A stretch of 64,000 nucleotides of DNA from the NCBI GenBank assembly GCA_964399535.1, contig CAYNRE010000055.1:124001-188000 (forward strand), in the 5' to 3' direction. The position numbers were made by a program, and so were the translations under genes. This DNA is from CAYNRE01 sp964399535. Lineage in GTDB: Bacteria; Planctomycetota; Planctomycetia; Pirellulales; CAYNRE01. Within the stretch, counting starts at the first letter, position 1; each line of letters starts with the position of its first letter. Below, piece by piece: positions 19,563 through 28,400 of this stretch. The notes beneath the pieces were generated by a model. It had not been told where the DNA came from. It searched no databases and saw nothing but the letters and a program-made list of their open reading frames with translations.

Positions 19563-21050
19563 ATGCAAGTTTTGATGGCGACCAGCGAAGCAGTCCCCTT
19601 CGCCAAAACCGGCGGCCTGGCCGATGTCTGCGGGGCCTTGCCCGCGGCGCTCCAGCGGCTGGGGCACTGCTGTACGCTGATCCTGCCCTGCTTCCGTCCG
19701 TGCCGCCAGGCCGGGCTGCCGATCGAGGGCACCGGCGTGCACCTGAATCTGCCAGTGGGCAACAGGATGGTCGCCGGTTCGCTCTTGCGAAGCCGGCTGC
19801 CCAATTCCGACGTAACGGTCTACCTGGTCGAGCAAGACGATTACTTCGACCGGCCGGGGCTGTATGGCGAGGGGGGGAAGGATTACGCCGACAACTGCGA
19901 GCGGTTCGTGTTCTTCAGCCGTGCCGTGATCGAGGCCATTCGGCTGTTGAATCTACGCACCGATATCTTGCACCTGAACGATTGGCAGACCGCGCTCGCC
20001 GCGGCTTATCTCAAGCTGGAATACCGCGGCACTCCCGGTTACGAAAACCTGGCCACGCTCTACACCATTCATAACCTGGCCTACCAGGGGCGCTTCTGGC
20101 ACTGGGACATGGTGCTCACCGGGTTGGACTGGAAATACTTCAACTGGCGCCAGATGGAGTTCTACGGCGACTTGAATTTGATGAAGACCGGGCTGGTATT
20201 CGCCGATTGGCTCTCGACCGTCAGCCCCCGCTACGCCGAGGAAATTCAGACCGCCGAGCAAGGCTGTGGGCTGGAGGGGGTGATCCAGCAGCGGCGCCAC
20301 GAGCTCAGCGGCATTATCAACGGCGTCGACTACGAAGAGTGGGATCCGGCCACCGATCGCAATTTGCCGGTGCCCTATTGCCAGGAAACCGTGGCCGAGG
20401 GCAAGGCGGCCTGCAAGGCGGCGCTGCAGCGCGAGCTGGGGCTGCCCCTGCGGCCCGAGGTTCCGTTGATCGGCATCGTCGGCCGGCTGGTCGATCAGAA
20501 GGGCTGGAACCTGATCGGCCCCCTGATGCAGCAGTGGGCCGAATCGCGCGACGTGCAGTGGGCCGTGCTCGGCACCGGCGATCCGAAATATCACGATTTA
20601 TTGAATCTACTGGCCCGGCGGGCACCCGATCGCGTCAAGGCGCGGCTCGAGTTTTCCGGTCCGCTCGCCCACCGCGTCGAGGCGGGAGCCGATCTGTTTC
20701 TCATGCCCAGCCTGTACGAACCCTGTGGTCTGAATCAGCTCTACAGTCTGAAATACGGTACGGTGCCGGTGGTGCGGGCAACGGGCGGATTGGCCGACAC
20801 CATCACCGACGCCAACCCCCAGACCCTGGCCGAGGGTGTCGCCAACGGGTTCCGCTTCGACGAATACACGGTGGAAGCTCTCGAGCGCGCGCTGGACCGT
20901 GCCTGCCGGGCGTTTGCCGACCGCCCGCTCTGGCACCGCCTGGTCGAAACCGGCATGCACCAGGATTGGTCGTGGAACTTTAGTGCCCGCCAATATGCCG
21001 ACCTGTACCAACATTTGTTGGTCCGCACCCGCCAGGCCGTATACTCCTAA
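19563..21050 (+). CDS. glgA: Glycogen synthase
   Basis: 495 residues, GT5 family, transferring glucose from ADP-glucose (or UDP-glucose) to a growing alpha-1,4-glucan. The N-terminal KTGGLADV (residues 15-22) is the sugar-nucleotide binding signature. HLNDWQTAL and TIHNLAYQG follow, and the C-terminal half has GIVGRLVDQKGWNL and the EPCGLNQLYSLKYGTVPVVRATGGLADT block. It opens a plus-strand run of carbohydrate genes (glgA, galT-like, GH57), separated from the galT-like gene by 99 bp. Confidence 0.96.
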   Translation: MQVLMATSEAVPFAKTGGLADVCGALPAALQRLGHCCTLILPCFRPCRQAGLPIEGTGVHLNLPVGNRMVAGSLLRSRLPNSDVTVYLVEQDDYFDRPGLYGEGGKDYADNCERFVFFSRAVIEAIRLLNLRTDILHLNDWQTALAAAYLKLEYRGTPGYENLATLYTIHNLAYQGRFWHWDMVLTGLDWKYFNWRQMEFYGDLNLMKTGLVFADWLSTVSPRYAEEIQTAEQGCGLEGVIQQRRHELSGIINGVDYEEWDPATDRNLPVPYCQETVAEGKAACKAALQRELGLPLRPEVPLIGIVGRLVDQKGWNLIGPLMQQWAESRDVQWAVLGTGDPKYHDLLNLLARRAPDRVKARLEFSGPLAHRVEAGADLFLMPSLYEPCGLNQLYSLKYGTVPVVRATGGLADTITDANPQTLAEGVANGFRFDEYTVEALERALDRACRAFADRPLWHRLVETGMHQDWSWNFSARQYADLYQHLLVRTRQAVYS

Positions 21051-21149
21051 AGCGTGGCTGGCCCGTCTGCCCGCGGCGCGAGCCGCCGAGATCCGCAGGG
21101 CTCTCGCCGATGCCTACCTGGCAAGGGTGACCGGGCCTGGGAAGAGCGC

Positions 21150-22166
21150 ATGTCTGAGCTTCGGCGCGACCCCTTCACCGGCACTTCGGTCATTGTCGCG
21201 CCCGAGCGGGCCGAGCGGCCGATTACGGCCGCCGCTCGTTGGGAGTTTTCGGCCGGAAGCTGCCCGTTTTGTCCGGGGGCCGAAGACCAGACTCCCAGCC
21301 CCCTAATGATCTGGCCCGAGCCGGCAGCGGCCAGCGCGCCCGAGTGGCAAATTCGCGTGGTGCCGAACAAGTATCCGGCCGTCGGTTGGAGCGACCGCAA
21401 GGAACCGCCGCCAAGCGAACCGCTGAGGGCCAGCCAGGCGGGGCTGGGGGCCCACGAGCTCATCATCGAGTCGCCGCGCCATGTGGCCAGCCTGACCGAT
21501 CTGGATTCGGACTCGGCGGCCACGGTGGCCGAAGTCTATCGTCGGCGTCTGGCGGCGCTGGCCGGCGACTCGCGGCTGCGCAGCGCCCTGCTGTTCAAGA
21601 ACGTCGGGGCCGAGGCCGGGGCCTCGCTCGAGCATACCCATAGCCAGATTCTGGCGCTGACCGAGGTCCCCAGCCTGCTCGCCTGCGAACTTGCCTTGGC
21701 CGAGCGGTGGTGGCAAAGCCAAGGTGGCTGCGGCTACTGCCAGATGTTGGCCGAAGAGACCGCCCTGGGCACGCGGCTGGTCGCCGAGGCCGAGGGACTG
21801 GTGGCGCTGGCGCCCTGGGCCAGTCGCTGGCCTTGCGAAGTTTGGATTCTACCCCGGCGGCATGCCAGTCGTTACGATCGGATCGATCCGCAAGAGGCTC
21901 GCAGCCTGGGGCGGATGCTGCACCGGGTGCTGGGCCGGCTGGAGGCCGTCTTGGGTCGAGCCGCTTATAACTTCTTTCTGCATCAGGGCCCCTTTGACAG
22001 CCTCGAACTGCCCCACTATCACTGGCATGTAGAGATTATTCCGCGCGTGTCGACCGTGGCTGGGTTTGAATGGGGGACCAACTGGTTTGTCAATCCGGTT
22101 GCGCCGGAGCGCGCGGCCGCCGCCCTGCGGGGCGAGTCCGACCTGGCTGGGGGGCCAGGATGGTAG
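21150..22166 (+). CDS. galT: Galactose-1-phosphate uridylyltransferase-family protein
   Basis: 338 residues from the ATG at 21150 (GGAAGAG just upstream). It has a zinc-type CPFCPG near the N-terminus, VPNKYPAV, and the HIT-like active site EHTHSQILAL (HxHxQ). The C-terminal domain has HYHWHVEIIPR. In canonical GalT the enzyme swaps UMP between UDP-glucose and galactose-1-phosphate. No galK or galE is nearby. Its place between glycogen synthase and a GH57 enzyme suggests it could instead act on glucose-1-phosphate or ADP-glucose, as some GalT relatives do. The family call is firm; the substrate is open. Confidence 0.88.
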   Translation: MSELRRDPFTGTSVIVAPERAERPITAAARWEFSAGSCPFCPGAEDQTPSPLMIWPEPAAASAPEWQIRVVPNKYPAVGWSDRKEPPPSEPLRASQAGLGAHELIIESPRHVASLTDLDSDSAATVAEVYRRRLAALAGDSRLRSALLFKNVGAEAGASLEHTHSQILALTEVPSLLACELALAERWWQSQGGCGYCQMLAEETALGTRLVAEAEGLVALAPWASRWPCEVWILPRRHASRYDRIDPQEARSLGRMLHRVLGRLEAVLGRAAYNFFLHQGPFDSLELPHYHWHVEIIPRVSTVAGFEWGTNWFVNPVAPERAAAALRGESDLAGGPGW

Positions 22167-22339
22167 TTTGAGAAACTTTGCCGTCCAGGAAAGCTGTACA
22201 AACGGCGAAGTGTCTGCCGATTAAGTAAACCGTTGTCGGTGGGTAAAGCTTGACGGCTCGGCAATGCTTGCCGCGCGGGCCGGTTACCCGCCGGGTCGAT
22301 TGACTCCCCGCTTCCCCCCTTGAAGTTCCAGCGAGCCTC

Positions 22340-24511
22340 ATGCCTCACCCCATCCGCTTCGTACTGGCCCTCCACAATCATCAGCCCATCGGCAACTTCG
22401 ATGGCGTCTTCGAGGCAGCCTACCAGGACAGCTACCTGCCTTTTCTGGAGGTGATGTCGCGTTATCCCGAGCTGCGCTGGGCCCTGCACACCAGCGGTTC
22501 GCTCGCCCAATGGCTCGAACAACATCATCCCGAGTATCTCGACCGTCTGGCCGAGCAGGTGGCCGAGGGCCGATTGGAGATCATCGGCGGGGCCTATTAC
22601 GAACCGATCCTGACCATGCTCCCGAGCCGGGACCGCATCGGCCAGATTCGCAGCTACTCCGCTTGGCTCTCCCAGCGGTTGGGGGCCAAGGTTCGCGGCA
22701 TGTGGATTCCCGAGCGGGTTTGGGAGCCCCAACTGGCCAGCGATATCGCCCAGGCGGGCATCGAATACACGATCCTCGACGACTATCACTTCAAGATGGC
22801 CGGGCTCAACGAGGATCAGCTCTTTGGCTACTACACCAGCGAAGACGACGGCCGGCTGCTGCGCATTTTCCCGGGCAGCGAGCGGCTCCGCTACCTGATT
22901 CCGTTCGGTTCCCCCGAGGAAACGATTTATCACCTGCGGGGAATCGCCGAGCGGCAGCCGGGCGCGGTGGTCGTCTTCGGCGACGACGGGGAGAAGTTCG
23001 GCACCTGGCCGGAAACCAAGCGCCACGTTTACGACAACGGCTGGCTCTACCGGTTCCTCGACTGCCTGCGGGCCAATGCCGATTGGCTCTGGACGGTAAC
23101 GCCCAGCCAGGCCGTGGATCAACTGCCGCCGGTAGGCAAGGTCTATCTGCCCAACGGCAGTTACCGGGAAATGACCGAGTGGGTACTGCCGGCCGATGTG
23201 CAGACCGACTACCACGCCCTGGTCCACGAGTTGGAGCACACGCCGCAATGGGGCCGTTTGAAGCGGTTCGTGCGGGGTGGGTTCTGGCGCAATTTCAAGG
23301 TCAAGTACCCTGAATCGGACGAAATGTATTGTCGGATGCTGCACGTCAGCCAACGGCTGAATGCGGCCCTTCAAGCCGGCCTGAACGAGGACCTGCTCGA
23401 CCGGGCCCGGACCGAACTGTACCGAGGGCAATGCAACTGCAGCTACTGGCACGGGGCGTTCGGCGGCATTTACCTGCCCCACCTGCGCAATGCCGTGTAC
23501 CGCAGCCTGATCGCGGCCGATTCGCTGTTGGATCAGGCCCAGGGGCGGCACGAGCCCTGGGTCGAGGCCGTGGCCGGCGACTTCAATTTCGATACCCGGC
23601 AGGAAGTGCAACTGGCCAACGACCGGTTGCTGGCCTGGTTTGCGCCGGCCCGCGGCGGACAGATGTACGAGCTCGACGTGCGGGCAATTGCCCACAACTT
23701 GCTCGCCACGCTGGCCCGGCGGCCCGAGGCCTACCATCGCCAGGTATTGGCCGGAGGCAATCACTCAGGCGGTGACGTAGCCAGCATCCACGACCGCGTG
23801 GTGTTCAAACAAGAAGGGCTCGACCAGCGGCTGCAGTACGATGCCTACCCGCGCAAGAGTCTGCTGGACCACGTTTACGACCTGGAAACTTCGCTCGAGG
23901 CGGTGGTGCTTGGCCACGCTCCCGAGCGCGGCGATTTCCTCGGCGGGGCCTACGAAGCTCGGCTTCGCCGCAACCCCGACCGCTGCCAGGTGCAGTTGAG
24001 CCGCGATGGCCGTGCCCTGGACCAGAATCTGCGGATTACCAAGAGCGTGACCCTGGAAGCCGGCAGTTCGGCCCTGGAGATCGCGTACCTGCTCGAAGGC
24101 TTAGAGCCCGGTTCGCCGCTGCATTTCTCGATCGAGCTGAATTTCGCCGGCCTGCCCTCGGGGGCCGACGATCGGTACTTCTACGACGTCGAGAACCAGC
24201 GGCTCGGCCAACTGGGTCAGCGGCTCGATCTGCGCGAGGCCTGGGGCCTGGGCCTGGCCGATCAGTGGCTCGGCATTGGCGTCAGCCTGCGGCTCGATCG
24301 CCCAAGCGGCATTTGGGCCTACCCGATCGAAACGGTCAGCCAGTCCGAGGGGGGCTTCGAACTGGTCCATCAATCGGTGGTGGTGCAGCCGCACTGGATC
24401 GTCGAGGCCGACGCCCAAGGCCGCTGGCAAGTGGCCCTGACGCTGCAACTCGACACCACGCTGGCCGAAAGCCGGCAAGGTAGCCAACTGGCCCTGGCCG
24501 GTAGCCGCTAA
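22340..24511 (+). CDS. GH57 alpha-amylase / 4-alpha-glucanotransferase
   Basis: 723 residues. The N-terminal GH57 beta/alpha barrel starts with VLALHNHQP. The nucleophile Glu125 is in GMWIPERVWEP, and the general acid Asp215/216 is in VVFGDDGEKFG, matching the positions known from the Thermococcus litoralis 4-alpha-glucanotransferase. The second half corresponds to the accessory beta domains of that subgroup (DUF1925/DUF1926). It should hydrolyse or rearrange alpha-1,4-glucans, fitting the adjacent glycogen synthase. The 173-bp gap upstream shows no gene; a moderately AT-rich start of that gap could hold a promoter, but none is convincing. Confidence 0.93.
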   Translation: MPHPIRFVLALHNHQPIGNFDGVFEAAYQDSYLPFLEVMSRYPELRWALHTSGSLAQWLEQHHPEYLDRLAEQVAEGRLEIIGGAYYEPILTMLPSRDRIGQIRSYSAWLSQRLGAKVRGMWIPERVWEPQLASDIAQAGIEYTILDDYHFKMAGLNEDQLFGYYTSEDDGRLLRIFPGSERLRYLIPFGSPEETIYHLRGIAERQPGAVVVFGDDGEKFGTWPETKRHVYDNGWLYRFLDCLRANADWLWTVTPSQAVDQLPPVGKVYLPNGSYREMTEWVLPADVQTDYHALVHELEHTPQWGRLKRFVRGGFWRNFKVKYPESDEMYCRMLHVSQRLNAALQAGLNEDLLDRARTELYRGQCNCSYWHGAFGGIYLPHLRNAVYRSLIAADSLLDQAQGRHEPWVEAVAGDFNFDTRQEVQLANDRLLAWFAPARGGQMYELDVRAIAHNLLATLARRPEAYHRQVLAGGNHSGGDVASIHDRVVFKQEGLDQRLQYDAYPRKSLLDHVYDLETSLEAVVLGHAPERGDFLGGAYEARLRRNPDRCQVQLSRDGRALDQNLRITKSVTLEAGSSALEIAYLLEGLEPGSPLHFSIELNFAGLPSGADDRYFYDVENQRLGQLGQRLDLREAWGLGLADQWLGIGVSLRLDRPSGIWAYPIETVSQSEGGFELVHQSVVVQPHWIVEADAQGRWQVALTLQLDTTLAESRQGSQLALAGSR

Positions 24512-24547
24512 ACCCCCGGCGGCCCAAGCCGAGGAGCGAGGTGCGCG

Positions 24548-25414
24548 ATGGCCGTCCGGATCGCCGTGCACCTGGTAGCGGCCCTGGCCATCGCGACCCT
24601 GATGGTCGGTTGCATCCTCTACCCATTGCTGCCCGGGCCTTACGACAGTTTGGCCCGGCCCCTGGCGATCGTGGTTCAGGCGGCGAGCCTCCCCGCGCTG
24701 CTGTTGGTTCCGATCGGCCTTGGGTGGGCCGTAAGCGAACTTCGCCGCGGGCCGGACCCCGCCCCTGGACAGGGCTTTTTTAGCGCCAGCGCAGCGCTGG
24801 TCGTCGGTTCGCTCGCCCTGTTCGTAGCGACTCTGGCGGCGGTGGCCGAAGCGGGATATTCGCTCGGCCTGTTGGTGCTGGCGGCCGGGATCGCCGGGCT
24901 CGGCTGGCTGGTGCCCCGAGTGGGGCGACTTCGCACCTCGATCCGGCGGCGCCCCGGTGCCCTGCCCTGGTACCTGGTCGCCGTGCCGACCATGACCGTA
25001 CTGTTTCCCTGGGCTTTCGCCAGCCCGCTCACGCAAATCAGCCGGCACCGGGCAATAGCCAACAGCCGAGAGTTGATTGCTCGGATCGAGCAGTTTCGCG
25101 CCCGCTTTGGCCGGTACCCCCAAACGCTGACCGCGATGTGGAGAGACTACGATCCCGGCGTCGTCGGCGTCGAGCGGTATCACTACGCGCGCCAGGGCGA
25201 AGGCTACAACCTTTTCTTCGAACAGCCCCGGCTACTGCTGGATCAATTCGGTACCCGCGAGTGGGTTGTCTACAATCCTCGCGACGAGCATCGGGTCTAC
25301 AGCCACACGTCCTGGTTTCTCCTGCTCTCGCCCGAGCAGCTCGAGCGCAGCCAAGGTTGGTACCTGGCTCACGACGCGGGGGTGCCGCACTGGAAGTATT
25401 TTTGGTTCGACTAG
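24548..25414 (+). CDS. Membrane protein of unknown function
   Basis: 288 residues, not recognised. Five hydrophobic segments lie in the first 165 residues or so (VAALAIATLMVGCILYPLL first), followed by a soluble C-terminal half expected outside the cytoplasm. The stretch ANSRELIARIEQFRARFGRYPQTL resembles the helix-plus-GxYP region after the hydrophobic helix of pseudopilins, so the tail may be a pilin-head-like fold without a prepilin signal. It starts 36 bp after the GH57 gene with GAGCGAGG upstream, so it may be cotranscribed with it. It ends 23 bp from the convergent fmt gene. Codon use resembles its neighbours. Confidence 0.75.
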   Translation: MAVRIAVHLVAALAIATLMVGCILYPLLPGPYDSLARPLAIVVQAASLPALLLVPIGLGWAVSELRRGPDPAPGQGFFSASAALVVGSLALFVATLAAVAEAGYSLGLLVLAAGIAGLGWLVPRVGRLRTSIRRRPGALPWYLVAVPTMTVLFPWAFASPLTQISRHRAIANSRELIARIEQFRARFGRYPQTLTAMWRDYDPGVVGVERYHYARQGEGYNLFFEQPRLLLDQFGTREWVVYNPRDEHRVYSHTSWFLLLSPEQLERSQGWYLAHDAGVPHWKYFWFD

Positions 25415-25437
25415 CGCGGGGCAGCGACGTCGGTGAA

Positions 25438-26415
25438 TTACCCGGAGCCAGTTTCCGGCCCCAATCGTTCGCCGGCACGAATCGGGTAGCCGCGCAGCAG
25501 CGCGTCGGTCGAAAGCGGTTGGCGCCCCGCGGGCTGGGCCGATTCGATCTCGATCCAGCCTTGCCCCGTGGCGATGGCCAGTTGCCCGGCTTCCGCCACG
25601 AGCACCGATCCGGGCGCGGCAGTCGCCAAACCGAGGGGCGACTTCCCGCTGCCCACGCGCACCCGGCCCAGGATCAGCCGTAGGGTCGACCCATCCGGGC
25701 GATGCCAGAAGGTAAAGTTCCGGGGCCAGGGTTCCAGTGCTCGCACCTGGCTGGCAATGGCCGGGGCCGGGCGGCGCCAATCGATGGCCCCGTCGGTCTT
25801 GCGCAGCCGGCGGGCACCGGTGGCCAGCGCTGGGTCTTGCGGCAGGGGTTCCATCTGGCCCGCGGCCAGGCGTTCGATCGTTTCCGCCACCAGCGGCGCC
25901 CCCAGGCTGGCCAACCGGGCTTCGAGCTCTGGCGCCGTTTCCTGGGGATCGATTTCCAGTTGCCGCTGGGCCAAGACCGGTCCGGCGTCGAGCCGGGGGG
26001 TCATGTGGATGACCGAAACGCCGGTCACTGTTTCGCCGTGGTACAGGGCCCATTGAATCGGCGCCGCGCCGCGGTACCGCGGCAACAGCGAACCGTGCAG
26101 GTTAATGCCCCCCAGGCGGGCCAGGGCCAGCGTTTCGCGGCTAAGAATCTGACCATAGTCGGCCACCACCCAAAGATCGGCCTCCAGGCCTTGCAAGGTG
26201 GGCTGGAACTCGGCCGCGTTCACGTCCGGCGGATCGAATACCGGGGTGCCATGTTGCTGGGCCACTTCGCGGAGAGGGCTGGGGGCCGCGGCTCGCCGGC
26301 CGGCTGCCTCGCGCGGAGGCTGCGTGACCAGCGCTGCCACCTGATGCGCGGTTTCGTACAGCCGCTGGAACGTGGGCACCGCGAATGGCCCGGTTCCCAT
26401 CATCACCAGCCGCAT
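25438..26415 (-). CDS. fmt: Methionyl-tRNA formyltransferase
   Basis: 325 residues from the ATG at 26415, with GAGGAG upstream; an extended frame to 26511 lacks family similarity. It formylates initiator Met-tRNA using 10-formyl-tetrahydrofolate. The catalytic Asn-His-Asp set is in GGINLHGSLLPRYRGAAPIQWA and TPRLDAGPVL. The C-terminal OB-type tRNA-binding domain follows from about residue 205 (KTDGAIDWRRPA). It lies 46 bp downstream of def, in the common def-fmt order. Confidence 0.96.
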   Translation of the reverse strand: MRLVMMGTGPFAVPTFQRLYETAHQVAALVTQPPREAAGRRAAAPSPLREVAQQHGTPVFDPPDVNAAEFQPTLQGLEADLWVVADYGQILSRETLALARLGGINLHGSLLPRYRGAAPIQWALYHGETVTGVSVIHMTPRLDAGPVLAQRQLEIDPQETAPELEARLASLGAPLVAETIERLAAGQMEPLPQDPALATGARRLRKTDGAIDWRRPAPAIASQVRALEPWPRNFTFWHRPDGSTLRLILGRVRVGSGKSPLGLATAAPGSVLVAEAGQLAIATGQGWIEIESAQPAGRQPLSTDALLRGYPIRAGERLGPETGSG

Positions 26416-26461
26416 AGTGCTCCTCGAGGGGGCTCGTCTCTGGATCGCTTGCTCGCTCGGG

Positions 26462-27061
26462 TCAAGTGCGCTGCCGTTCCAAGCGCTCGACCTCGCGGGC
26501 GATGGCCTCATCGCTGGGAATCTCGCCCCGGCCGCGCCGGCTGGCGAAATCGACCTCGAACTCCTCCAGGCTTTCTTTCACTTCGAGCCGGGCCGTCGGG
26601 CTCAGCCGCTCGACAAAAAGCACGCCGTCCAAATGATCGACTTCGTGTTGTACGGCCCGGGCCAGCAAGCCGTCGGCGTCGAGCTGGATTTCCTGGCCGG
26701 ACAGGTTATAGGCGCTGACGCGCACCGATTCCGGTCGCTTGACCTGGGCGTATAGACCGGGAAGGCTCAAGCACCCTTCCTCGGCCTCGGCCGAACCCTT
26801 GTGGCGGCTGATCACCGGATTGAGAAACACCAGCTCTTGCTCGGCCTGTTCGGGGTCGCCTGTCACATTCAGCACGAACATGCGATAGGGTAGCGCCACC
26901 TGGTTGGCCGCCAGCCCGATGCCCTTGGCCTGGTACATCAGGTCGAACATCTCGCGAATCATGGCGCGCAGCTCGTCGTCGACCCGCTTGAGCGGCTTGG
27001 AAACGTGTCGCAGCACGGGGTGTGGATAGTGAACGATTTCAAGCACGTGGGCAGCCATCAT
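26462..27061 (-). CDS. def: Peptide deformylase
   Basis: 199 residues. It removes the formyl group from nascent proteins, the counterpart of the downstream fmt. All three motifs are present: GIGLAANQ (47-54), EGCLS (95-99) and HEVDH (139-143), giving the Cys and two His metal ligands. The acidic C-terminal tail of about 40 residues is longer than in minimal type I enzymes. The start is an ATGATG; no Shine-Dalgarno is visible. A TACAAT box at 27077-27082 (minus strand) would put the transcription start only about 10 nt before the start codon, so the message may be nearly leaderless; the -35 is poor. Confidence 0.95.
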   Translation of the reverse strand: MMAAHVLEIVHYPHPVLRHVSKPLKRVDDELRAMIREMFDLMYQAKGIGLAANQVALPYRMFVLNVTGDPEQAEQELVFLNPVISRHKGSAEAEEGCLSLPGLYAQVKRPESVRVSAYNLSGQEIQLDADGLLARAVQHEVDHLDGVLFVERLSPTARLEVKESLEEFEVDFASRRGRGEIPSDEAIAREVERLERQRT

Positions 27062-27237
27062 TCCAGAGGAGATTGGATTGTACAGTTCGCGACGGGTGGG
27101 CCCTTTCCCGAGGTGGCGGCAACGCCCGGGGGCGGTATTCTATGCGACGCCCGCGGTTCGGTCCCGATAGCCGCGGCGATTGTCGTTCGCGCGCCGGCCG
27201 CCGCCCCCGGAGCGAGGAGGCGTGGAGCCAGGTAAGT

Positions 27238-27266
27238 TTGACATAACTATTTGGTATTTATAGGAT
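27238..27266 (+). promoter_or_regulatory. Promoter candidate for the VWA-ExbB/D operon
   Basis: Perfect TTGACA (27238-27243) with TAGGAT (27261-27266) after a 17-bp spacer, in a conspicuously AT-rich island within otherwise GC-rich DNA. The -10 matches four of six positions; TATAGG at 27259-27264 (15-bp spacer) is an alternative. The predicted start lies near 27273, so it argues against the TTG start at 27279 for the VWA gene. Confidence 0.5.
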
Positions 27267-27329
27267 TGTGTTCGTGGGTTGGCCAGTGGCCAGGGGGCCC
27301 CGGGCTGTAGGTTCTTGGGTGGTGGTCGG

Positions 27330-28310
27330 GTGTTGCCTCCGCGCTCCGAAATTTGGTCGCAAACCTCGCGCTGGCGCTTCCTGGCGCCGTCGTGGGCGGT
27401 ATCCGGCGTGCTCCACTTGCTGACGCTCGTGCTCTTGGGGCTTTCGCTGCGGGCGGCGACTCCGGGGGCCGCGATCGAGGCTAGCCGGCCCGTGGGGATT
27501 GTGCTCCGCAGCCAAGAGGCGGGGGAAACCCAGTACTGGGATGAGGCTTCGCCGGGCGAGGTGGCCCCGGCGGCCGACGAGCAGCCAGTGCGTCGGTTGC
27601 TCGACGAGGCTCCGGCGGTCGACCCGACCGAGGCCCTGCCCAAGCCTATCGAAACGCTCGGCCCCGGCCCCTCGACCGTGGGGCCTGTGTTGGGGGCGGG
27701 CGAGCTGACCGCCGCGGGGGGCGGCGGGGCGCGGGGCAATGCCCTGGGGCGCGGCTCGACGCGCGTCTTTGGCCTGGAAGGCAACGGCTACAAGTTCGTC
27801 TACGTCTTCGACCGCTCGGGCAGCATGGGGGGCGCCGGGCGCAGCGCCCTGGCCGCCGCCAAGGCCGAGCTGGTCGCGAGCCTGGCCAGCTTGGAGCCGA
27901 ATCACCAGTTCCAGATTGTCTTCTATAACGACGAGCCGCAGTTGTTCCGGATCGACGATCGCGAGTGGCGGCTGGTGTTCGCCACCGATGTGAACAAAGC
28001 GCTGGCCCGGCAGTTTGTCCAGAGCGTCAAGGCCGACGGTTCGACGGAACACGAACGCGCGCTGACGCTGGCCCTGCGCCTGGCGCCCGACGTCGTGTTT
28101 TTCCTGACCGATGCCGATCAGCCCATGCTGACGCCGACCCAATTGCGGCGGATCGCCGAATTGAATTCCGGGCAATGCGTGATTCACGCCATCGAGTTCG
28201 GGCTGGGGCCATCGCTCAAGTCGGACAACTTCCTCACTCAACTGGCCGGTCAGAACGGCGGCAATCACACCTATATCGATGTCTCGCAACTGGGGCAGAC
28301 GAGCCCCTAG
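27330..28310 (+). CDS. VWA-domain protein with TonB-like membrane anchor
   Basis: About 326 residues. No ATG is available at the 5' end; I chose the GTG at 27330, the alternative being a TTG at 27279 almost on top of the predicted transcription start. A short basic N-terminus is followed by one membrane helix (about residues 20-40) containing S25-x3-H29, the Ser/His spacing seen in the TonB transmembrane helix. A Pro/Ala/Gly-rich linker follows, then a von Willebrand A domain with MIDAS D161-x-S163-x-S165 (VFDRSGSMGG) and FFLTDAD. Encoded directly before ExbB, ExbD and ExbD, it occupies the TonB position: inner-membrane anchored with a periplasmic effector domain. The partner of the VWA domain is unknown. 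Confidence 0.8.
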   Translation: MLPPRSEIWSQTSRWRFLAPSWAVSGVLHLLTLVLLGLSLRAATPGAAIEASRPVGIVLRSQEAGETQYWDEASPGEVAPAADEQPVRRLLDEAPAVDPTEALPKPIETLGPGPSTVGPVLGAGELTAAGGGGARGNALGRGSTRVFGLEGNGYKFVYVFDRSGSMGGAGRSALAAAKAELVASLASLEPNHQFQIVFYNDEPQLFRIDDREWRLVFATDVNKALARQFVQSVKADGSTEHERALTLALRLAPDVVFFLTDADQPMLTPTQLRRIAELNSGQCVIHAIEFGLGPSLKSDNFLTQLAGQNGGNHTYIDVSQLGQTSP

Positions 28311-28400
28311 ACTGGCCAAACGATCCGGCGCGCGGCCGCGGCAGGCGAGCCCACCGGGTCGGCGGCAAAACCCTTCCGTGGAACGAGAAAGCCTGGGCCG

